64,000 bases of DNA, taken from positions 806,001-870,000 of the forward strand of contig NADL03000689.1 in NCBI GenBank assembly GCA_002205965.3, written 5' to 3'. Origin of the DNA: Kappaphycus alvarezii (Eukaryota > Rhodophyta > Florideophyceae > Gigartinales > Solieriaceae). The position numbers were made by a program, and so were the translations under genes. A model generated the notes under the pieces. It was not told the DNA's origin. It searched no databases and saw only the letters and a list, made by a program, of their open reading frames with translations. Shown piece by piece: positions 13,320 through 24,110 of the stretch. How positions within the stretch are numbered: position 1 is the first letter of the stretch; every line of letters begins with the position of its first letter.

Positions 13320-16300
13320 CTATTCACAAAAGTCTTCAATCTCCAGGTCTCTGTCATCGACTTCTAGTTCTCTGTCGTCAACTTCCAAGTCACCAGGAAA
13401 AACAGGGTGCCCGTTCTGCAATAATTGCCAGCTCTTCCCGTCTTCTTCACCTCCCATAGATTGCGGTGATCTTATACTTTTCGACCTGGGGAAATATTCG
13501 TCACCCTCACTTGGACCAAGACGCCGTGCTCTCTCGACTTCATCACAACTCTCTAATCGCTCTATGATCCAGCGAAGGTGATAGTTGTCTCTCACCAGTA
13601 CTTCAAACGCCAAAGTTGCGACAAGGGTGTCTGGATCTGTAATTGTCACTGCCCTTCGAATTGAAGTACCCATGCTTGCAAGCACCCCGCTTACATAAGA
13701 CAAGAGCCCATCGCAGTCTCGGGCAATAAGCAACACTCTCGCTGGCAACGCTGGTTTTCCCCCATCTGAGGGGTTTGGTAGTGTGCCCTTTGCGTTATGA
13801 GCCTTACCACTTGACTGGTAGTCACTGTCCCTAGGACTTCCCACCATAAATTTCCCGAAATTCTGTGACCATCTTAAGTTGACAATTTTCGAGCTTGCCG
13901 GAGTCTTCTTCAGCTCCTTCAACACGCACTCGCACTCGACTCTGTGCACCATTACAGCTTCGTGATCCCCGCATTCTACTCTAATGCCGACAACATCATC
14001 TCCCCGAATAGGATGGCAGCACGGCGCAAGCACGAGACCATCATCCGCCTTCTCTTCAGTCGACCTGGACGTGTTTCCTCCCCAGACCCGTTTGGCTCGA
14101 GCTTTTTGCACTGGCGATTGGGGATTTGGTGACGCCGCCTCAGATAACACTGTGTGCCGTCTGTCTCGTAACAGACCAAGAACTGTGCGCTCCAATGTAA
14201 ATTCCCTGCGCTCCTCATGGCCCTTAGCAATGGCGATGTACAAGTCGTCCGCTGTGGAAACATTCTTCATACCAGTCGCGGCAACCAACACAGCCGAAAG
14301 CCTCGGCATGATATCTGAAATGGCTGCTTCAGAAGGCAGGGGCTCAAGTAACGACCGGGCCTCCTCTTCGAGTATCCGACGCCCGCGATCTACCATGTTG
14401 TCTCTGTCTTTTGCTCTCAGAAACTGGCGAATCTTCTGCCGTGCGGTTCGGGTTTTCGCGTAACCGACCCATTCGGGGGACGGCCCCGTTGAGGAACTAG
14501 AGCCAATAATCTTCACAACGTCCGCGTTCTGAAGCTTGTAGTTGAGGTTCACCATTCGCCCATTCACCTTTGCGCCAATCATCTTGTGCCCGACATCGGA
14601 ATGGATGCGGTACGCCACGTCCACAGGAGTAGAATCCTTTGGGAGGTCCACTATCCTACCCTTTGGAGTAAAGACAAAGACGCGGTTTCCAAGTAGATCC
14701 CTTCTTACGGCATCTACAAGGTCCCTGGAGGATGAAAACTCCTCTATGTACTCGCGAATGCTTATCAGCCATCCCTTGGTTCGCCTCCTCCATTCACCAC
14801 TGCTTCCAAAGGCGCAGTCATCATCCTCTTCCTGTGCCAGAGTTGCTTGCTTTGACAATGACCCTGTCTGGAAAACCTCCGCCGCAATGCCTTCCTCTGC
14901 AATCTCGTGCATCTCCTTGGTGCGAATCTGAATTTCCATCGCAAAAAAGTCAAACTGCTGGCCAAGGAGCACTGTAGTGTGCAGGCTCTGGTAGCCATTC
15001 GGCTTTGGAAAGGCAATATAATCTTTGAGCCTCTTCGGCAATGGCTTCCACATGGCATGAATTCGGCCCAATACGTGATAGCAAGCCTGATTTGAGTCCA
15101 CGCCGGGGTCAAGATCGACTACGACACGCATGGTTGCAATATCTAGCATCGACGCCAGATTCTCCCCCGCAAGCATTCGCCGGTAGATGGAGTACAGCTC
15201 TTTTGTTCCCCCAATCACCTCCACGGAGCGAATCATATTGTACAGTATGCGGTCCTGCTCCAATACATCCTTGACGACGGCCTCGGCAGCTTTGATATAA
15301 TAATTAAAACGCGACCGCCTCAACGTAGTCTCCACCTCATATTTCAACTGATGATACTCCTCCGGATGCAGATGCTTAAACGCCAGCTCCTCCAATTCAG
15401 ACTTTATCCGTCTCATCCCCAGCCGGTGCGCCAGCGGTGCAAAAAACTCCAACGTTTCCTTGGACACTTTCTTTTGCTTCTGCGGATTCATATGTGACAA
15501 GGTGCGCATATTATGCAAGCGATCCGCCAGTTTGACAATAATGACGCGCACGTCCTCCGTCATCGCTACAAACATGGCCCTCAAGTTATCCGCTTGCTTC
15601 TGTTGCTCCTCCTCACGTTTTTGGCGCTCCTTTTCAAACGCTGGAACCCTGGGCGCACTCGCCACACCATCAATATGTAAACCACCCTTTGTCCCTTCCG
15701 CCAATGGCGACGGACAGCTCAGAGTCGAACTCAAGGAGGCAATATCAACGGTATTGACACCGGCGTGCCTGACGTCACAGTCCCCTCTACTAGCCTTCTC
15801 ATCGTGTACTTTTTTCGCCAGCTTACTAAACTTGGTCTCACCCTCGACAATTTTCCTAACATCCCTCCCAAACATAGTTTCCAGTTCATCCAGAGTGACC
15901 GGGGTATCCTCCACGGTATCATGCAACAAGCCAGCAATAATACAATCGCGATCCATCCTCATATCTGCCAAAATCACAGCGACAGCAACCGGATGAATAA
16001 TAAAAGGCTCGCCGCTCTTCCTCTTCTGACCATCATGAGCGACATTTGCAACCTCCAAGGCACTCAACACCCTCTCCCTAGCACTGGGCTCCAAATAATC
16101 CAACTTTGGCCTCAAATCATTCATATACCTCATGAGGGAGGAGACACTAGGCAAAGCATCCCTGCCATTCAAGTTCAACGGCACAGACGTAACCAGCTCC
16201 GAAGCGACGGCCTGTTTGTTTGCACGCGCGGGCGAAACGTTACCCGGACTGCATCGAGCATTCGGAGCATTGGACCAAGGTGACGAGGATGGGGCCGGGG

Positions 16301-16556
16301 AAGAGGGGGAGGAAGAGGAAGCAGGGGAAGCAACAGAAGGAACGGAAAGGTGAGTGGTGGTAGGTTGGTCGTCGGCACTAGCGGAGAGGGTGGCGGTGAA
16401 GCGTGGTCTACCGCGGGTGCGACGGGGGGGTTGTAGGGGGAGCGGGTGGAGGAAGGGGGATTGAGTGGAGGAGAGGGGGGTGGAACGGGGTGGGTGGCGG
16501 GGGAGGGACGAGGCGCACGATGCGCAGGTGAAGGCGGGCGGGTTTGAAGTGTTCAT
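13320..16556 (-). CDS. RSH: Long RelA/SpoT homologue (RSH), plastid-type
   Basis: This 1078-residue protein is a (p)ppGpp metabolic enzyme and probably acts in the plastid. Residues 1-130 are rich in Ser, Pro, Arg and Ala, like a transit peptide. The HD hydrolase domain (about 153-353) keeps IIHP, HDTVED (212-217) and KLADRLHNMRTL. It has a hydrophilic insertion at about 250-325 not found in bacterial enzymes. The synthetase domain (about 400-560) keeps the Asp in LDIATMR, DYIAFPKPNGYQSLHTTV and EIQIRT. The arginine normally seen in the GRxK motif is Gly (GGTKELYSIY). A TGS domain (about 625-686), a Cys-rich segment beginning CCHPIRGD (about 846) and an ACT domain (about 939-1013) follow. The start is the ATG at 16556; the TTG two codons upstream is ignored. 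The C-terminus carries a short acidic tandem repeat. Confidence 0.95.
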   Translation of the reverse strand: MNTSNPPAFTCASCASSLPRHPPRSTPLSSTQSPFLHPLPLQPPRRTRGRPRFTATLSASADDQPTTTHLSVPSVASPASSSSPSSPAPSSSPWSNAPNARCSPGNVSPARANKQAVASELVTSVPLNLNGRDALPSVSSLMRYMNDLRPKLDYLEPSARERVLSALEVANVAHDGQKRKSGEPFIIHPVAVAVILADMRMDRDCIIAGLLHDTVEDTPVTLDELETMFGRDVRKIVEGETKFSKLAKKVHDEKASRGDCDVRHAGVNTVDIASLSSTLSCPSPLAEGTKGGLHIDGVASAPRVPAFEKERQKREEEQQKQADNLRAMFVAMTEDVRVIIVKLADRLHNMRTLSHMNPQKQKKVSKETLEFFAPLAHRLGMRRIKSELEELAFKHLHPEEYHQLKYEVETTLRRSRFNYYIKAAEAVVKDVLEQDRILYNMIRSVEVIGGTKELYSIYRRMLAGENLASMLDIATMRVVVDLDPGVDSNQACYHVLGRIHAMWKPLPKRLKDYIAFPKPNGYQSLHTTVLLGQQFDFFAMEIQIRTKEMHEIAEEGIAAEVFQTGSLSKQATLAQEEDDDCAFGSSGEWRRRTKGWLISIREYIEEFSSSRDLVDAVRRDLLGNRVFVFTPKGRIVDLPKDSTPVDVAYRIHSDVGHKMIGAKVNGRMVNLNYKLQNADVVKIIGSSSSTGPSPEWVGYAKTRTARQKIRQFLRAKDRDNMVDRGRRILEEEARSLLEPLPSEAAISDIMPRLSAVLVAATGMKNVSTADDLYIAIAKGHEERREFTLERTVLGLLRDRRHTVLSEAASPNPQSPVQKARAKRVWGGNTSRSTEEKADDGLVLAPCCHPIRGDDVVGIRVECGDHEAVMVHRVECECVLKELKKTPASSKIVNLRWSQNFGKFMVGSPRDSDYQSSGKAHNAKGTLPNPSDGGKPALPARVLLIARDCDGLLSYVSGVLASMGTSIRRAVTITDPDTLVATLAFEVLVRDNYHLRWIIERLESCDEVERARRLGPSEGDEYFPRSKSIRSPQSMGGEEDGKSWQLLQNGHPVFPGDLEVDDRELEVDDRDLEIEDFCE

Positions 16557-17134
16557 GGCCAATAGGCTGGGGTGTTTTAGGGGAGGAAGGGGGGAGTGGG
16601 GTGGGGTGAGGGAGACGGAAAAGGTCTCGAGGATGCGGGATGGGAAGACACGGACGCCGGCGGTGAGTGGGTGAGGTGGGGATGTTTTACTGGTGTTTTT
16701 TGGGTGACGATGGGACAGTGTATGGTTTTTTGGAGGGCCGCGGGGTGGAGGGGGTGGGGAGGGAGGGGCGGGGAGGTTAAAATATGGGGGCGTTGCGATT
16801 GGGATGGGGAGGTTGTGCGATGGGAAAGGGGGGGGGTTGTGGGGATGGGATTTTTTTTTGTTTTTTTATGTTGGGGTGATGCACCCTGTGGGTTTCGTTT
16901 CCTGGGGGCGGGGTTGAGGGCCGGGGGAGGGTGTCGACCGGGGCAGGATTTACGCTCGGGGCTTTAATGTTTGATTGGAGTAACAAGTGGATGAAAGTGT
17001 GCAGCGGCGGAATGAGCTACCCGACGGGTCCTATTATGAGACACGTGTCTCTTGTTGCCCTGTATTCCTGTGGGGCGGGATGTTTTGGGCGCGTTTGCTT
17101 TCCGGTTCTGCGGTAAACTTGACAATCCTCGCCC
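16557..17134 (-). promoter_or_regulatory. 5' leader / promoter of RSH
   Basis: The plus strand is extremely G-rich and C-poor from about 16260 to 16960, so the transcribed RSH leader is C-rich. A CCAAT word on the minus strand falls near 16973-16977. The open frames here (for example plus 16596-16967) are composition artefacts made of Gly, Trp and Arg. Confidence 0.4.
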
Positions 17135-17198
17135 TGTACTGTACGGCATAGTATAATGTTGTACTGTACTGTACTGTACTGTACTCTGCGTACAGTAA
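17135..17198. repeat. TACTG/TACAG array upstream of RSH
   Basis: It contains TGTACTGTACGG, then five tandem copies of GTACT at 17161-17185, then TACAGTA. It lies about 0.6 kb upstream of the RSH start codon, matching the position of such arrays at other host genes. Confidence 0.65.
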
Positions 17199-18167
17199 AC
17201 GTCGGTAGAATGGACTCAGCTCACTTGCGATTGGCCTCACATGTCTTGCCGATTTCGGGACAAGTACAATAATACCCGCCGTCGACCGATATATTTTACT
17301 GTTGTGTTTCATCGGGGTGTACTACGCACAATTCTCATATTTCTGTAAGGAGAAAAATTATTTTTTGCTTGTCCAACGAATGAGCGATGTTTTTTTATAT
17401 ACCCCATGCGTTTTTATCCGCTGCTAAAATTCAAGTTCTACTGTCCTCAAGAGCCAATGGCCAACGGGAAGAATCCACTCACAAACAAGATTGCCATATT
17501 GCGACTTATGACCAGCCATTAAAAAACAACGCTAAATTTACCTGCCCGCATAAATTAACAACGGACAGCATGTTGCTTGATCATAAAAATCCACACTGCG
17601 TTTATGTGGGCCGTGCATTGCTACAGCTGTGGCTGTGGGATGAAAATTAGAGATGTGGCGGACAAAATTTGCGCAAATTTGAGATATGCATCTGGTGGAT
17701 TCCAGCTTTGCTCCGCGGTGCAATCCAATTTTTTTTGGGTCTGGAATTTCTAATGGAAACAGGTTGCAGACAGCACGCTCGTTAAGGATTGCGACGGGTT
17801 TCCTTTGTGTGCCGAGAACCAGTCGAGCACGTTGGAGGTGGCTTGGCGCATGGACACCGCGTGCCGAAATCCTGGTGGAAAGAGACAGCATTTTTCCCCT
17901 GAGAGTAGCAGCACAACGTAAAATTTCTACGCCGCACGGGTAAACAGTACTGTACAGTACTTCAGACTGCTGCACGGGCCAGAGCTTACAAGGTCGCGCA
18001 TCTCTGAGACAGCCGGCTTCAGTCGTTTGACGACTCCAGAAACGCGTGCAGATGCAAACTGGTGGCCAGCCATGTCAGATACACTGCACTACTGTACATT
18101 ACAGTACAGTACAGTAAACTACAGCACAGTACAGTACTGCACAGCAACGCTTATTTGCTTATTTGCA
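17199..18167. other. Intergenic DNA with a second palindrome array
   Basis: No gene is recognised. A perfect copy of AGTACTGTACAGTACT lies at about 17945-17960, and an irregular array of ACAGTACAGTAC-like words runs from 18088 to 18143. The short open frames across these arrays encode only Ser-Thr-Val-Gln-Tyr runs and are not genes. Confidence 0.45.
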
Positions 18168-18222
18168 AAAGTGGAAGTTTTAGGCTATTTTATTGTATGG
18201 AAGATATGGTCGGTTATATCCA
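18168..18222 (+). repeat. Dispersed 55-bp repeat, copy 2
   Basis: This copy contains ATGGAAGATATGGTCGGTTA and is the plus-strand counterpart of the minus-strand copy at 6954-7008. It begins 25 bp after the palindrome array that ends near 18143. The sequence after 18222 does not match the other copies. Confidence 0.6.
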
Positions 18223-19392
18223 GTGCAGGGTCATTCATTTCATGTCGACAGGATTGTTCGCGAGTGCGCTGACCTGACCGACCTTACGGTTAACAACCCG
18301 AGGTCCTGTGTAGTGCGGACTTGTCTTCAAACAATAAAGCGTCATTCTCCTTCTTCCTTACGGTTAACAACCGAATATGCCATGTCTGCAGCGTGCGACG
18401 GGGTTCGGAAGAGGACGGACATCGCAATCGATGACCAAATCATAATGGGCATTCTTCAGGGAACAGCACCGGTGCCCGAAAACCAGCGGCGGGCAATTGA
18501 GGTGACACATTCGTCAATGAGGCGAGTGGTGGCAGTCCACGGGGCCCGTAGAGAGTCAAACGCGATCGGCTGGAGACCACAGCTGGGAGGCAGTATCGCT
18601 GCGTTAGGGCAACGACAGATAGACGGGCCAGTTTGCGTTCGAGGTCGAGCCAACTTTTCAGGATGCGCCATCTGGCGACATCGCCAAAAAGGCGAATGCG
18701 CAGGCTCAAGTCCGCGTCACTGGTTTGAATTGGTCAAGGAATGCATTTCTAGTCATCTTCCTTACAGTGGGCCTGGGCCGTGGCGTCCTGCCGCTGCACC
18801 CTGTTTAGGATGGAGAGAGTATTGATGCGTTACGCAGCAAGGACGTTGGGGGCGTAAGGGCAAAGGACCAGGGATGAAGGGTAACCTGAGATTGTGACGA
18901 GGAAGGATTGGAGAGGCGGTTCGCCTTGTGCAAGGAAAGAACCGGGGGCGATACAGCATGGGTGCCTGAGCAGCAGGCAGGTGTGGGATGTATGGTGTCG
19001 AGAAACGCGTGGCTCGGGCAACAGCCGAATCATTGATAAGAACGGCGGTGGCGGCTTGGGGAGAGGAGTGAACAGGAAACCTTTACCACCTAGCCGCATG
19101 GCTGCTGCACTCCACATCGTACAGTAGCTGTGTGGCCCTCGAACCGAGATCACCAATTCTCGATGGCCACAGAAATCCCGATTTATGCAAAAGTCACCAA
19201 TACTAAATCCAGCTCTAGGTTTCAGTAGTCACTGTTTGGAGCCCGCAGAATAACCGGAGGTATTGCGCTTTTTAGCTACTGGTATCGGGAGTTCTATTTT
19301 CAACAATGGCCTGCAACTGCCGAGAGAAAGAGAGATCTTTCATTTCTGAGGATTCAGGGGGGGGGGATGCACACATGAGCCCCGCCTGGAGG
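18223..19392. other. Moderately GC-rich DNA, no certain gene
   Basis: A 210-codon plus frame (18193-18825) and shorter minus frames are open. The plus frame starts inside the dispersed repeat and looks like no known protein. The minus frame 18440-18709 (FGDVARWRIL, LERKLARLSV) is loosely like the tail of the retroelement protein found just to its right. I treat the block as probable retroelement remnant, not host gene. A run of nine G lies near 19359. Confidence 0.25.
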
Positions 19393-19899
19393 TCAGGTGG
19401 TGGGATAAGTTCGCAGTTTTCGTTGATTCAGCATAATCGCCGTATATTGTAGAACAAAAGCCAAGACACGTGTTTTGACATTCCGGATTTCAGAGAGGGG
19501 GTGGTTCTCTCGACGATCAGCTGTAAAGATGCGAAGATCGTGAAGAGCCTGAAGTCCGGTTGCTCCGAGATGTCCGTAGACATCAATGGCGATAGATACA
19601 AGTTCAATACCTTTGGAACGAGATGGTATCGCGAAGTGTTCTTTTTTCCCCCTTTCGGCCCTAGTTACTGCTGAGAGACCTCCATCGCTTGATTGCGGTA
19701 TGATGCGGAGTAAGGGCTGACGATGGTCGCATCTAGTCCCTGTGCGGTGGGCGCAAACAGATGGTCGTCGATGAAGAGGTCCAGTGCCCTCTGCTCGGTT
19801 GGGCTTTTGTGGAGGCCAGCGGCAAAGAACGGTTCCCCAAATAGGGTTAGGGAGATGGCCGGGCTGTGGGTTGTATCCACAAGACAGTGTACAGTACAT
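19393..19899 (-). pseudogene. Non-LTR-type retroelement C-terminal remnant
   Basis: Two overlapping minus frames each carry part of one protein-like pattern. The first (19880-19665) has DLFIDDHLFAPTAQGLDATIV. The second (19899-19393) has AERGKKEHF, then KGIELVSIAIDVYGHLGATG, then RVLAFVLQYTAIMLNQRK. This order (an aldVTV-like strand, an AExxK segment, then FVPxAxDVYG) resembles the C-terminal part of long reverse-transcriptase proteins seen in algal non-LTR elements. The switch between frames implies a frameshift, so it is a broken copy. The related reverse transcriptase palm remnant lies on the other strand at 27200-27680. Recognition is by motif order only. Confidence 0.38.
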
Positions 19900-22800
19900 A
19901 TTTTTGATTTTATGTTTTTCTAGAGTTAAGCTCTACACCAAGTCAATCGAAATAATGTCAATCATTCTTTAGTTTTGGTTCAAATATAATGTTATTAACA
20001 TTAATTCTTGAATGCCCTAAATTTCGTTTTTCAAAAATAGAGTTAATAAATTTAATTTTTGTCGAATCGTAATCAATGTTCTTTCTGTTTGCAGCATTGC
20101 CGAAATGATGGTAATGTTCCGTCTCCGTGTCCCGCCGCCGGCGTGTCTAAAACCGCATACTGTCGTCGTCACAGCGACCCGATCCGAGACGGTCCCGTTC
20201 CAATTCTCAGATTCTGTAGTATTACTTCGTATTCCCTTATTCCTTTCTGATGGTTTTCGTTGTTGCCCTTCCTTGGAGTATCATAAAGTAGCTTTTGGAA
20301 TAAACTTATACAAAAAGTGAACGCGCGATTCCTATTCCTCTCCAAAGGCATGCCTTCTTCCGAATTTCCAATCGTTAATTTCCTCGAACATACTATCTCC
20401 CAGCAGGCAAGTAAGATAACCGCACTTGATTCTGAGTCAGCAAGACATCCCGCAATTGCCAACCCAAGTGCAAAAAATGGAACAGCAGAAGTCGAAGATT
20501 CGCTTCATACGGTCTTAGCCCTTCGAAGAGCGAACAATGTTCTGCCAATATCTACGCTGTTGCAAATCGTGAAATCGATGCTGGAACTAGTCCGGCTATC
20601 AGGAAAAGCGAGCAGTTTGGCCACCAGAACAGTAAGACATTTTCAGCAGTTCCTCAGAAGTAGTGAGGTGGCAACCGGCATGCCAGCAAAGTGTTTGTGA
20701 GGACAACGAGATGATGACGTTAATATTACGGCCCCTTGAGGAACGCGTGGAAACGTCAACACACAGTCTGGATCTATGTTAGCAAAGAAAGGAATGAAAT
20801 GGATTTCGTCAAAGCTCAAGGTGGTTGTTGGAAAACACGTGCTCTGAGGGTGGTTGAACTTCACAAAGATCTTCTGGAGGAGTTTCAAAGGACTCGAACA
20901 CTGAGGATTAGTTTCAGTGCAAAGACGCTTTTTTGTTGTTGTAATTTTTGACCGTATCATGGTACTTCTTTAGGGGTTGGAGCTTCCGACGCCAGCAAGG
21001 TAGTGTTATACGACATTAATGATATGCAGAAGTATTTCTTCGTCCTCGACAAAGTCTTTATAGCCTCTAGTGCCGAGGAGGGAAATTATTTTACTCTCTC
21101 TGTACACAAAGTTTCCCGTGTAACAGCTGTTCCAAATGCTGCCCCATGTTTGCTACAATTAGTTAAGGTAAAGTTGCAAGGACTGAAATATGGGCGCCGT
21201 AATATTCAAGAGATGTACTCGACCTTATGTCCTCCTATTTTCCCGCCGATTACCTCTCTCTCAAAAATAATCGAAGAAGAAAATTACGATCGCTCATTGG
21301 AACAGATCGTCTTTTTTCTGGTCTTTTCTCAAGGTTCCAACGACTTTTAAGAGAAAGATAAATTGAAAAGATTCGTTATCGACCGGTACAAGTGGCCCCT
21401 TGTACATTACGAATGTCAAAAAATATCAGCAGTTGTGAATGGTGCCAGAAAAAAGGGCCTCGAATTCCCCACCGTGCGACTCTGGGCATCAATCTCAAGA
21501 ATGTTTTCGAAATATAACCGATCGACTTCTTCGGATTGTTCTCAAGTATTTGCACATCACTAAAGAGCACCTGACCGGCTGGCTGATTGAAGCCGAAACT
21601 AAAATAGATTCTTCTAAAGTTTATCATTAACTTATTTGGACCTCTAGAGAACATTGTGCCCGACAATTTCGGATATTCCAGCTGCCAAACTCGTAGAATT
21701 ATTTAAAGAGATTGGGTCGAATGGAGCTTCATACTGATATATGATCCGGTTTGTGCCAGCTACACATAAAGAATGGCAGGAAAAATCAAACTGCGATACA
21801 GAAGATGGTAATGGGAGCAAGCGGAAACTGGGAAAAGTTTCTTCCCCCGCGTGTTGTATTTTAATCTTCCCAGTCGTCTAAAATATGGAATTCATTGGTC
21901 GAACTCATGGTTGAAGTGGTACTGCGCATTAATTAACCTGAACAGGTGCGATGGGCATCCACATCCAGTTTTTTGCTGGTGCGATTCGTAGTAACACACA
22001 AAAAATAATGTCGGAGGATGGATCTTAGTTTCTCATGGCCAAGATGCAACGACGGCAGTTAATGTTCTGTCGTTCCGTTCCCAATTCTTTGGAAGGTCTC
22101 GTGATTGGAAGGTCTCGCACCCACGTGTGTATTACTGACTGTTTTTTATAAATATATGAACTATAGCCGAAAAGTTCGTGCGATACAACAATTTTCGTAT
22201 ATTGTTATCTAATTTTTATAAAAAATGTTGTCTAGACTCTCCAACTTTTGATATTCCTTAGATTTTTCCGTGATGCTTTAAGTTATCTTCGACCTATTCT
22301 ATGATTTTAGACGATATTTGCATGCTTTTTTGTCATCTGAGTCCAATTGGCGCAGCATTTATTTAGCTTCAAGAAGTGTAATAGTAAAATAACCAAATGT
22401 GTTGAGACACGAAGATTTGGAGAAGAAGATAAGAAGAAGCAAATGTGAAATTATTCGGTAAGTTAGTTTTTCTAGCGGTTTGATAGTCCAGCTTTCGAAA
22501 TATTTCAGACTGCAGAAAACGCTAGCAATTCTCTCGTATTACGACTACAACAATTCCTCTCCGCAGGATAAGATTGCCTGTAGGTGATTTTCAAATCATG
22601 CGTAAGAGTCTAATCGCCGCTTACTATAAATATATAGCGACTATCGAGGATTTTAGAATAACTTTCGGGGTTCTTCAATCCACAAAATATCGTTAAGGAA
22701 CTTCCAAGAGATTTTGCGCGCAGTGCAAGGTCGGGATTTGATCCTCCCTTGCATCCAGGAAAATGAAATTTTGAGATCCGATCCATGTGATATCTGATAC

Positions 22801-23420
22801 CGCGTGAATTAAACTAGCAAGAGTGCTGGAAAACACTTACATATATTCTGTATTGACTAAAGATTCGACACACGACCAAGGCTACTCTTGAACTGTTTAT
22901 TCGGTTGCAGTTCAGGCCTAGTGTGCCAGAGTGTTACAGGCTCGGATAGATCGTATGTAGAGCAGTTTTCATGCCTATAAAAGGAAAGAAAACTAATTCC
23001 ATTGCCAACTCTTTCCATAGTTTCGTCTTTAAAGTTTTTATAATTGTTCCGGTATGCATCTCTAGCTTTGTGACCGAATATGAAGGAAATATAGTTCTCC
23101 AATGACGATTGAATACAGAATACCTCGAAATATAGGGAAAAGAAATGGCGTAACTTGAGATTTTGCCTCAAAGAAAGGGAATAAAGCACCCGTGGTATGA
23201 GTAAATGTAGTGCATGAACCTTTGGTTTTACAGTAGGGATCGACAATCCAGTTTTCTAACTGAAATTCGATTACTATTTTAGACTTTGCAGTCCTTACAG
23301 GACTACATGGCAGTGACCCAGTAGGGGCAGGCCATAGACCACTTCGTTCCTGATATTTATTTTAGAGTGACTCACTAACTTTTGGAAACGTGTCCTTACA
23401 CACCAACAGTCTTACAGATT
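19900..23420. other. AT-rich DNA without a recognised gene
   Basis: The longest open frames are plus 20317-20700 (127 codons, hydrophilic, starting from a non-ATG codon) and plus 21003-21350. Neither matches a family I know. A decayed transposon or lost host gene is possible. Single TGTACAGTAC words occur at about 19887. Confidence 0.3.
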
Positions 23421-24110
23421 AACTTCTAACTTACTATTTATTGTTCGGCCGCTATGGCGTGTCAAGTAAACAGTCACCGAAATGCCGGCTCTGGAGTTAG
23501 CTCCCACATTTCTCTTTCCCCTCTACCTAAGGCGGCGTAGCGACTGTGGGTATAGTTGACCTCATCCCCTTCGGGTCCCTTCGTAGCCTCTTGGTCTGAT
23601 CCTGCTTTAGGCTTCTGCAATTTTTACCCTTCCTCTTTTTCAAGCGTGTTGCATCTTTCTTCGCCCGTGGGTGAAGTTGCGTCCCCAAAGAGGACTGTAT
23701 CTCTAGACTCGTGATTGGTCGCCATTCCCCCTGCGGAAGAATGTATCCGCTACCTGTTAGGCTTACCGCCATCCCCTGTAGGAGGATCAAATCCCCTAAA
23801 GAGCCCCATCGCTCGCCTCTGCCGGCGCGGTACGCGTGGCACTCTTTCGGCCTCGGCCTACCTTCCCCCACCTTCCGTTTTCCCGTTTTCCCTTCAGTAA
23901 CTCGTACTACTTTCACTTTCTTTGGATTTTCCCTTGGTTACTGTTCAGTAGGAATCACTTCATCGAAGCCCTTGACTTTACTTGCTTCTAGACACTTCGT
24001 GTCCTTGCCCAGACTTCCAAAGTATCTACCACAACCGCCTTTTAGGCATCGAGCCACTACCCCTCACAGGGATTAAAGAGAAAGAGGGTCCATCGGACGC
24101 CCGGTATTTG
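23421..24110 (-). other. GC-richer patch with a basic minus-strand frame, possibly retroelement gag
   Basis: This patch is clearly richer in G+C than its surroundings. A minus frame (23916-23527, 129 codons) is rich in Lys and Arg. Just upstream in the same strand is GCGRYFGSLGKDTKC, which could be a decayed Cys-rich knuckle. That would suit the gag region of an old minus-strand retroelement, like the one at 32-35 kb. The evidence is weak. Confidence 0.22.

Noticed and set aside
16596-16967. Gly/Trp/Arg-rich plus frame opposite the RSH leader
   Set aside because: It is produced by the G-rich plus strand and has no protein-like pattern.
18193-18825. 210-codon plus frame
   Set aside because: It begins in the dispersed repeat, has no recognised motif and no C-rich leader of the kind seen at most host genes here.
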